From NCBI RefSeq assembly GCF_028476545.1, contig NW_026732592.1:218501-282500 (forward strand): a DNA stretch of 64,000 bases. Direction: 5' to 3'. The position numbers and the translations under genes are program-made. The stretch is from Physella acuta (taxonomy: Eukaryota; Mollusca; Gastropoda; Physidae). Positions 56,228-64,000 of the stretch are shown here, piece after piece (within the stretch, counting starts at the first letter, position 1; the number at the start of each line of letters is the position of its first letter). Under the pieces are notes generated by a model that was given only the letters and a program-made list of their open reading frames with translations, was not told where the DNA came from and made no database searches.

Positions 56228-59200
56228 ATGTCGGACACTACAGACGGAAGCTCAGTGGCGGACATAGGGAACGAGGTGGAAACAAAGGTCAGTGAAGATG
56301 AGGCTAAGTCGAAACATAAGAAGAAAAAACACCACAAGAAAAAAAAGAAAAGTGTTGCGGAAAGCGGAACGGAGGAGGCGGAAGCTACGGATGACAGTGA
56401 GGCAAAGTCTAGTCGTAAGAAGAAAAAGCATAAACACAAATCGAAGAAGCAAAAAAAGGACGTTGAACAAACTGATACGAGTGAAGGGGAGGAAATAAAG
56501 GTAGATGATGTTGAGGTAGACTCTACAGATAAAACACCGAGGAAGAGTAGCAAAGAGGTCGAAGAAAAAGAAGAAAGTAAGGTAGATAATATTGAAACCG
56601 ATTCGAGTCGTACAAACGAGATATATGGGAGTAGTTCAACAGGAAAAGAAGAGGAAATTAATGCGGGTAAGAAACGAAAGTCAGAAGAAGTTGAACCAGG
56701 TTCTAAAGATAAAAAGAAAAAACACAAGAAGAAGCACAAGAAATCTGCTGAAAAGAGTGATACTGGTGAAAGTGAGGAGATACAAACAGATGATGCTGAG
56801 GTTGCCTCTACAGATAAAAAGAAAAAAAAACACAAGAAGAAACATAGAAAAGACGTTGAAAAAGATGAAATAGATGAGAGAGAGAAAAAAAAGGTAGATG
56901 ATTTTGATGTGGATGCCAAAGATACAACATCAAGGAAGACTAGCAAAGAAATCATAGAAAATGAAATAGATGAAAAAGAGAAAAAGCAATTAGATGATCT
57001 TGAGGGTCAATCTACAGGTAAAACATCAAGGAAGACTAGCAAAGAGATCATCGAAAAAGAAAATGATGAAACAGAAAAAAGAAAGGTAGATGATATTGAG
57101 GTCGAATCTACAAGTACAATTTCGAGAAAGAGTAGCAAAGAAGTAAAAGAAAAGGAAATTGATGAAAGTAATGAAATAAAGGTAGATGATGGTGAGTTCA
57201 CCTCTACAGATAAAAAGAAAAAACACAAGAAGAAACACAAGAAAAAAGGTGAAAAGAGTGATACTGATGAAAGTGAGGCGATAAAAGTAGACGATGGTGA
57301 GGTCGCCTCTACACATAAAAAGAAAAAACACAAGAAGAAACATAGAAAAGACGTTGAAAAAGATGAAATAGATGAAAGAAAGGTAGACGATATTGATGGT
57401 GATTCTAAAGGTAAAACATCAAGGAAGACTAGCAAAGAAGTCAAAGAAAATGAAATAGATGAAAAAGAGAAAAAGCAATTAGATGATCTTGAGGTTGAAT
57501 CTACAGGTAAAACATCGAAGAAGACTAGCAAAGAAGTCATAGAAAAAGAAAATGATGAAACAGAAAAAAGAAAGGTAGATGATATTGGGGTCGAATCTAC
57601 AGGTAAAATATCGAGAAAGAGTAGCAACGAAGTCAAAGAAAAGAAAAGTGATGAAAGTGAAAAAATAAGAGAGAAAAAAAAGGTAGATGAAGTCGAAGGT
57701 GATTCAACAGGTAAATCATCAAGGAAAAGTAGCAAAGAAATCATCGAGAAGAAAATTGATGAAAGAGAGAAAAGAAAGGTAGATGATGTTGAGGGTGATT
57801 CTTCAGGAAAAATATCGAGGAAAACTAGCAAAGAAGTCATAGAAAATGAAATTGATGAAGGAGTGAAAAGAAAGGTAGATGAGGTTGAGGGTGGTTCTAA
57901 TCTTATAAATCTAAACGACATATATGGGAGTAGTTCAACAGGAAAAGAAGAGGAAAATGTTTTGGGAAAGGAGCAAAAGGTAGATGGCATTAAAGAACAG
58001 AAATTAGATGATGGTGTGGTTATGTCTAGTGAAGCTAAAGAAAAATTTCCGTCTAAAAGGCCTAGCACACAAGGCATAGAATATAAAAATGAGGATGAAG
58101 AACGAAAAGTAGACGATGGTGTGGTAAAGTCTACTTCTTCTAAAGAAAAATTCCCATCTAGAAGGCCTAGCACACAAGGCATAGAATATAAAAATATTGA
58201 AGGGGAAGAACGGAAATTAGATGATGGTATGGTTACGTCTACTTCTTCTAAAGAAAAATACCCATCAAGTAGCTTAAGCACACAAGGCATAGAATATAAA
58301 AATAATGAATCGGAAGAACGAACATTAGACGATGGTGTGGTTAGGTCTACTTCTTCTAAAGAAAAATACCCATCGAGTAGCTTAAGCAAACAAGGCATAG
58401 AATATAAAAATAATGAAGGGGAGGAACCGAAATTAGATGATGGTGTGGTAAGATCTAGTTCTTCTAAAGAAAAATACCCATCGAGAAGGCCTAGCACACA
58501 AGGCATAGAACATAAAAATAATGAAGGGGAAGAACGGAAATCAGATGATGGTGTGGTAAGATCTAGTTCTTCTAAAGAAAAATACCCATCGAGAAGGCCT
58601 AGCACACAAGGCATAGAACATAAAAATAATGAAGGGGAAGAACGGAAATCAGATGATGGTGTGGTTAGGCCTAGTTCTTCTAAAGAAAAATACCCATCGA
58701 GGAGGCTAAGCACACAAGGCATAGAATATAAAAATGAAGATGAAGAACGAAAATTAGACGATGGTGTGGTTAGGTCTAGTTCTTCTAAAGAAAAATACCT
58801 ATCGAGGAGGCTAAGCACACAAGGCATAGAATATAAAAATAATGAAGGGGAAGAACGGAAATTAGATGATGGTGTGGTTAGGTCTAGTTCTTCTAAAGAA
58901 AAATACCCATCGAGGAGGCTAAGCACACAAGGCATAGAATATAAAAATGAAGATGAAGAACGAAAATTAGACGATGGTGTGGTTAGGTCTAGTTCTTCTA
59001 AAGAAAAATACCTATCGAGTAGCTTAAGCAAACAAGGCATAGAACATAAAAATAATGAAGGGGAAGAACGGAAATTAGACGATGGTGTGGTTAGGTCTAG
59101 TTCTTCTAAAGAAAAATACCCATCGAGTAGCTTAAGCAAACAAGGCATAGAATATAAAAATGAAGATGAAGAACGAAAATTAGACGATGGTGTGGTTAGG

Positions 59201-60299
59201 TCTAGTTCTTCTAAAGAAAAATACCCATCGAGGAGGCTTAGCACACAAGGCATAGAATATAAAAACAATGAAGGGGAAGAACGAAAATTAGACGATGGTG
59301 TGGTTAGGTCTAGTTCTTCTAAAGAAAAATACCCATCAAGGAGGCTAAGCACACAAGGCATAGAATATAAAAATGAAGGTGAAGAACGTAAATTAGATGA
59401 CGTTGTAATCAAATCAATTCTTTCAAAAGAAAAACAAGGCAATGAAGAAAGAATTGATGAGGAAAAGAAACCAATAGAATATGTTGGTAGGGTTAAATCT
59501 AGTTTTGAAAAAATTTCAATCAAAGTGAAAAGGCAAAGCATAGAACAAATTGAGTCGGAGAATATAAAGGTAGACGGCTACGAGTCTTATCCAAACCAGT
59601 TTTTATTTAAACTAAAACAAGGTAAATCAGATGAAAAACTTGAAGAAAGGCAGAAAATAAATGATGACTATGCAGTACCTCCAAAGAAAAAAAAAGTTCA
59701 CAAACACCTGAAAGTACATTACGGCGATGACGTCAAGAAAGGGATTGAAGACGACGACGATGCGCCAGCGTCAGACACGGAAGATGAAAGTTCTGATGAC
59801 GAAAGTTCCAGCTCGAATGAGGATTCGCCGCCTGACTCTCAAATGCTTATAGACTTTAGGGAAATCGAAAACTCAACAGACCAGGCGACGTCCAGCGTAT
59901 TCGAGGCAGGAGCGTCCAAAAAGAAAAAAGAAAAAAGCGGATCCAAACCTAAAGAAAAAGTCAAACATAAAAAGAAAGAAAAGGACTCGTCGAAATCGAA
60001 AGAAAAAAATAAGTCGAAGACAAAGAAGAAGAAGTCTTCTAAAGAAACGCCCACGACGACGACGGATGAGACGGTTGTGTCTGAGACAACAGCGCCGGAG
60101 GCGACGGAAACTACCGGAGATGCAGATACGGAGACGGGAGGAGAAGATTCGGAAGAGGTGCCGGAATTGCCGTCGAAACACACGCCGAGCAAGGCAGAAA
60201 AGGGTATGATTGATTCCGTAACGGAATCGGACATTTCAAGTACCTCAACCTACGATACTTCCTACAGCAGTGATGAGATAGGCGGTTCAAAGAAAAAAC
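56228..60299 (+). CDS. Repeat-protein exon 1: disordered 1357-residue region
   Basis: One open frame of 4,072 bases from MSDTTDGSS to GGSKKK. The frame itself continues to a TGA at 60325, but AAAAAC|GTGAGT at 60300 is a strong donor, and splicing there (phase 1) joins to downstream exons that extend the protein. If the intron were retained the product would end with RECLVIVA after the Lys run. A (TA)n tract ends about 120 bp upstream of the ATG. The opposite strand is also open for long stretches, a by-product of biased repeated codons. Confidence 0.88.
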
Positions 60300-63200
60300 G
60301 TGAGTGTCTGGTAATCGTTGCATGAGTTTCTTCAGTTGACATTTGTTAGTACAATAGTTGACAGGGGTTTTTGACAATTGTTGCTTTAGTTTCTAACAAC
60401 AGTTGACATTATTTCATATAATAGTTGACATGAAAATGGGAAAATGGTTGACTTGAATTTGGGAAAATAGTTGACTTAAATTTGGGAAAATAGTGGACGT
60501 GAGTTTTTGACAATAGTTGACATGAGTTTTTTACTTTTTTTTAAACATTTGTTACAGCGGTTGAGTAAGACAATTTATTTCATAAACAATGTCTACGCGT
60601 GTTGGGCGGGTTCGAGTCGTTAAAGCTCATGGTTGCTAAACCAAAAAGTCACGAGTTTGAACCCTCGGGCAGATGAGGCTCGTTAGGTGGGGACAGCCAC
60701 TCTTCTAGGAGAGACAACTCCAAAATCAAACTACCGCTGCCTTGTAGTTTGTTCTTGGTTGCACAAAGGCTATGGAAGCAAATCCAAAAAGAAAAGCAGG
60801 CTGAAATCTGAGTCAATGGTCTATATGGCGCTTAACCAATTAACACGTATACTTAAATGTGTTAGAGGGAATCCTTCCAACACTGAAATTAATAAGAAGA
60901 AGAAAATTATCTATGCCAAGGCACATGACACTAGAATACAAAAATTGCATAAAAAAACGTTTTAATAACAAGCTTTTATGTCATAACAAGCCGTCCGTAC
61001 CCGTTACACGTGAATTATAGGTCTATATATTTTTAATGTTATGCATTTTTTAGAATAAATCAAAATTTAGTTCATTTTTTTAGTATTCTAAAATTGGAAG
61101 ATGACGTCATTGGTTTTGTGTACTTACCGTACTTCAAACATATGACATGTGACGTCATCAATTTCGGCGTTCTTGTCACAACTATAAAACACTTTTCCGG
61201 TAGCATAATTAAAACCGTTTTTCTACATTTGAATATGACTTTATTTTTTATTTTTCTTCTTTCAAATAAAATTTTGTTTATACATTTAAAACATCTACTA
61301 TATTATTTTCAACAAAGTTATCCATATATCGCTGAAGATACTGATATGATAGCCTGTGAAAATATTTTGTGGACAGAGAGAGAGAAGTGCGCAATTGGTA
61401 TTTTATATATTTGGATGCAATAAAAAGTAGAAAATAAATTATTTTCTTTAAATATATAATTTTACAAAACTATTTTAATAATTACGAGCCGACACCCTAC
61501 GAGGTCGTGCTTGAGCCTGGACTGGCTATTCCAGAGATACCTGGAGATAAACTGAATGGGGTTTGTTACTTTTTCTCAGGTAAGAAATGAAAGAAAGGAA
61601 AATTGATCAGATGGGTGTTTGTTTTTTCTCAGGTAAGAAATCAAAGAAAGGAAAAGGAAAAGGTGGAGGCATGAAGTCCTGGTTTACCAACAAATTTTTG
61701 AAACCTTTTAGCTCAAGCAGCAGCGAGAGTCAGAAGAAAGGTAAGATGGTTGTTTGGTGGGTTGGGGGGTTGGTGGGTTGGTGGGTTGGTGGGTTGGTGG
61801 GTTGGTGGGTTGGTGAGTTGGTGGGTTGGTGGGTTGGGAGTTTGTTTTGTTGATAGTTTGATAGGGTTGGGGGTCGGTGGGTTGGTTGGGTTGGTGGGTT
61901 AGAGGTTAATGATTTGTTACTTGGGTGTTTGGTTGGTTGGTGAGTGATGGGTTGGTGGGTTGGTGGGCTGATGGGTTGGTAGGTTGGTGGGTTGGTAGGT
62001 TGGTGAATTGGTAGGTTGATAAGTTGGTAAGTTAGTGGGTAGGGGGGTGGTTGGTAGTTTGGTGGGTTGGTGGTTTAGTGGTTTTGGGGTTTGTTGGTTG
62101 GAGAGTTGTTTTGTTGCAAGATCGTAGGTTGGTGAGTTAGTAGTTAATAATTGGTGATTTGGACGGTTGGAGTTTGATTGGTTGGGAAGGTAAAATCAAA
62201 CTCACAATATATGATGTGTATTTAGTCGGATATAATCGACTATTGTGTTGTATATTGTGATAATATAGGCAAAGGATGAGGTGAATATTTAGAATATTTG
62301 GTAAGATCTTACTGTCAATAAAATAGTTATTTTTTAATACCTTTTAGAGCCAAATCAAAACCATGTTTTTCAGTCTATTTATGTTTAGTCCTATTTATTT
62401 TCTTCTTCCTTATTCTCTACATTATTTTCTTTCAGACACAGTGTGGCTACGTAATTGTAAGTATCATCTACATCAATGTCACTTTATCGATGCTTATTTA
62501 AATGTACAGGTTATAATTAAACATCTACACTCCCATGCCTCAAAGCTACTGACGCTTAAAAACCTACAATTTACCCTGGCCCCACCCCCTTGAACAGTAC
62601 TCAGGCAAGCGCATTGACCAATGAAATATCCCATCTATATTAGACCACACTGTACAGTACATAGAAAAGCGCACTAACCAATGAAATCTTCCATCTATAT
62701 TGGACTACACTGTACAGTACATAGACAAGCGCACTAACCAATGAAATCTTCCATCTATATTGGACCACACTGTACAGTACATAGACAAGCGCACTGACCA
62801 ATGAAATCTTCCACCTATATTGGACCACACTGTACAGTACTTAGACAAGCGCACTGACCAATGAAATCTTTATCTATATTGTACCACACTGTACACTACT
62901 TAGACAAGGGCACTGACCAGTAAATCTTACACTCTACTCCACCTACTCCCCCAGTGGTCCCGCCTGTGTTGAAGGCACTGTTCGAGAACGCCAAGATTGC
63001 ACTCAACCAGGCCGAGGGTTTCCCAGACTTCACGGGGGAGCCCGAGTGGTCCACGCCCAAGACCAGAGGTCACGTCTACCTGCTGGACGAGAAGGGCGAT
63101 CCTCATTGGGTGAGTGGACTCTATTTTTGTCTGAGATTCTGTTTCACGCCAAATTTATATGAACCATCTAACCATTTTTAAAAGAAACCCACAAATACAT

Positions 63201-64000
63201 ATATAAAAAAACGTAAAGCTCCCATTTCAGACAAAAAGATCCATAGGACAGATGAAGTAGAGTTGATGTGTTTCTTGACCTCGGCGTATGATGGGATGGT
63301 TGGGTCAGCATTATGCCCAGCAGCCTTTGACTTTTCAGGGCTGGATGGACACAGGAACGTCCGGACTGATATTGGACATTGAGACCATCGAGCTAATACC
63401 CGATTGCACTACCATTCGACCAAGTCGTCTCGTACATATATACATTTATCTATGTACATATATACATTTATCTATGTACATATATACATTTATCTATGTA
63501 CATATATACATTTATCTATGTACATATATACATTTATCTATGTACATATATACATTTATCTATGTACATATATACATGTATCTATGTACATATATACATG
63601 TATCTATGTACATATATACATTTATCTATGTACATATATACATTTATCTATGTACATATATACATTTATCTATGTACATATATGCATTTATCTATGTACA
63701 TATATACATGTATCTATGTACATATATACATTTATCTATGTACATATATACATGTATCTATGTACATATATACATTTATCTATGTACATATATGCATTTA
63801 TCTATGTACATATATACATTTATCTATGTACATACATACATTTATCTATGTATATATCAAATAATTAGACAATCAAAATCTCGTTTGATTATATTCTATT
63901 TACAATTAGAATAAAATTATATTATTAAAAATCTTAACGTCGCTTTGTTACCCCTTCTCCGGTTTTTCTCGCAGTTCCCCACGGGTCCGCCCCTGAAGTT
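56228..64000 (+). CDS. Large Lys/Glu/Ser-rich repeat protein of unknown function (partial, runs off window)
   Basis: Exons 56228-60299, 61633-61740, 62436-62456, 62955-63109 and 63975 to beyond 64000. All introns are GT-AG and the phases agree (1, 1, 1, 0). The ATG at 56228 is the first in frame after a TAG at 56195. Residues 1-590 alternate poly-Lys/His clusters (KKKKHKKK type) with acidic Ser/Thr-rich stretches and a looser repeat around SRKTSKEVIEKE. Residues 591-1053 are 13 tandem 35-36 residue units. About 1170-1210 is a Glu/Asp/Ser-rich acidic block, followed by more Lys-rich sequence. Residues 1358-1452 and onward are less biased and contain Trp, Pro and aromatic residues. No signal peptide, membrane segment or catalytic motif is seen. 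The composition suggests an intrinsically disordered scaffold, nuclear or cytoskeletal, but function is unknown. I do not recognise the family. Confidence 0.85.
57998..59386 (+). repeat. Coding tandem repeat, 13 units of 105 or 108 bp (35-36 aa)
   Basis: Thirteen full units and one decayed unit run head to tail inside exon 1. A unit reads roughly RKLDDGVVRSSSSKEK, then YPSRRLSTQGIEYKN, then NEGEE or EDEE. Eight units are 36 residues and five are 35 (EDEE or EGEE ends). Every unit is a whole number of codons, so copy changes keep the frame. Eight units carry RRPS or RRLS, one carries KRPS, and four carry SSSLS in the same place. Confidence 0.93.
60596..60905 (+). mobile_element. tRNA-derived SINE, family A, near full length
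   Basis: Same order as the copy at 12561: head with GAGTTTGAACCCTCGGGCAG, body with CACTCTTCTAGGAGAGACAA and AACACGTATACTTAA, then an AAGAAGAAGAAA tail. It sits in intron 1 of the repeat-protein gene in the sense direction. Confidence 0.85.
61633..61740 (+). CDS. Repeat-protein exon 2 (36 codons)
   Basis: Acceptor TTTCTCAG|GTAAG and donor AAAG|GTAAGA; 108 bp, phase 1 in and out. It completes the split Arg codon, then encodes a Lys/Gly run, MKSWFTNKFLKPF, a Ser run and ESQKK. The aromatic MKSWFTNKFLKPF segment stands out from the surrounding charged sequence. A near copy of the acceptor region lies about 53 bp upstream. Confidence 0.75.
61745..62170 (+). repeat. G/T-rich GGTTGGTGG repeat in gene 2 intron 2
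   Basis: Begins a few bases after the exon 2 donor. Pure GGGTTGGTGGGTTGGTGG runs at 61758-61845 give way to degenerate copies to about 62170. The many closely spaced G-runs lie on the transcribed RNA's sense strand. Confidence 0.88.
62436..62456 (+). CDS. Candidate 21-bp microexon (7 codons)
   Basis: A pyrimidine-rich tract ending TTTCTTTCAG precedes 62436, and GTAAGT starts at 62457. The 21 bases are phase 1 in and out and encode DTVWLRN in the frame set by the flanking exons. Skipping it also keeps the frame: exon 2 would join the 155-bp exon through a Val codon instead of a Leu codon. The call rests on splice-site quality and phase only. Confidence 0.6.
62588..62925 (+). repeat. 60-bp tandem repeat in gene 2 intron 3
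   Basis: About 5.6 units containing ACTGTACAGTACATAGACAA, GCGCACTGACCAATGAAATC and TTCCATCTATATTGGACCAC. It ends about 30 bp before the exon 4 acceptor. Confidence 0.92.
62955..63109 (+). CDS. Repeat-protein exon 4 (globular-looking segment)
   Basis: Acceptor CCCCCAG|TGG and donor CATTGG|GTGAGT; 155 bp, phase 1 in and phase 0 out. It encodes VPPVLKALFENAKIALNQ, then AEGFPDFTGEPEWSTPK and HVYLLDEKGDPHW. It is GC-rich, with codon use like a conserved exon and a balanced residue mix, unlike exon 1. Not recognised as a known domain. Confidence 0.85.
63277..63432 (-). mobile_element. SINE family B in gene 2 intron 4
   Basis: Minus-strand, diverged copy with CTCGGCGTATGATGGGATGG and TCAGCATTATGCCCAGCAGC. 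The 22-bp repeat starts at its 5' (head) end. Confidence 0.65.
63430..63856 (+). repeat. 22-bp repeat in gene 2 intron 4, about 19 copies
   Basis: Unit TACATATATACATTTATCTA plus TG, with variants CATGTATC and ATGCATTT. Long open frames here are artefacts of the repeat. Confidence 0.93.
63975..64000 (+). CDS. Repeat-protein exon 5, start only
   Basis: Acceptor TTCTCGCAG|TTC. The phase-0 reading continues the preceding exon as FPTGPPLK and then leaves the window, giving DPHWFPTGPPLK across the junction. Confidence 0.7.

Noticed and set aside
56179-56955. 258-codon minus-strand open frame
   Set aside because: Also a shadow of the Lys-rich exon; absence of TTA, CTA and TCA in the biased sense codons explains it.
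57007-59541. 844-codon open frame on the minus strand
   Set aside because: Exactly opposite the 108-bp coding repeat. Its Ser/Leu/Phe-rich product is the mirror of Lys/Glu/Ser codons, with no independent start or splice signals.
60300-60325. Gene 2 as a single-exon gene ending at 60325
   Set aside because: A strong GTGAGT donor precedes the stop, and three downstream exons match in phase with good splice sites, so splicing onward is more likely.
63288-63914. 208-codon open frame of Tyr/Ile/Leu
   Set aside because: Translation of a 22-bp repeat inside an intron. Since 22 is not a multiple of three the same phrases appear in all frames, which is not a protein signature.

Overview
The window looks like nuclear DNA of an invertebrate animal, most likely a mollusc and probably a gastropod. 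This is inferred from long GT-AG introns, AT-rich non-coding DNA crowded with (TA)n and (CA)n microsatellites, tRNA-derived SINEs, short hAT-type elements, and a peptide GPCR of a lophotrochozoan/arthropod-like type. Only two real genes are supported. Both are on the + strand, and most of the window is intron or intergenic repeat.

Gene 1 (start codon 3171 to stop 47251) is a five-exon class A peptide GPCR of the GHSR/TRHR-like group. All splice phases agree and give a 406-residue receptor with seven membrane segments. Its introns are about 7.6, 32.1, 2.3 and 0.8 kb. Intron 1 holds a ribosomal protein S3 (RPS3) retropseudogene whose middle has expanded into five 88-bp tandem copies, followed by a 42-bp minisatellite. 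The 32-kb intron 2 holds SINEs, hAT-like miniature elements (one nested in another), a Helitron-like element, many tandem repeats and a few GC-richer islands of unique sequence. A likely 3' UTR with poly(A) signals runs to about 48.5 kb.

Between the genes lie a 1.4-kb, 11-bp satellite with an apparent 121-bp higher-order period, (CT)n/(TA)n tracts and AT-rich unique DNA with no recognised gene.

Gene 2 (start codon 56228, running off the window at 64000) encodes a large, very charged, low-complexity protein of unknown function. A 4.07-kb first exon carries poly-Lys/His blocks, acidic blocks and 13 full copies of a 35-36 residue repeat. It is followed by a 108-bp exon, a 21-bp microexon, a 155-bp exon and the start of another exon. 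The downstream exons encode a denser, more globular-looking sequence that I do not recognise.

A recurring theme is that nearly every intron carries its own private minisatellite, often touching a splice site. In intron 2 of the GPCR the repeat is made of donor-like units starting at the real donor; in intron 4 it is made of units resembling branch point, pyrimidine tract and AG. All coordinates, counts and splice calls come from reading by eye; no alignment or search was run.
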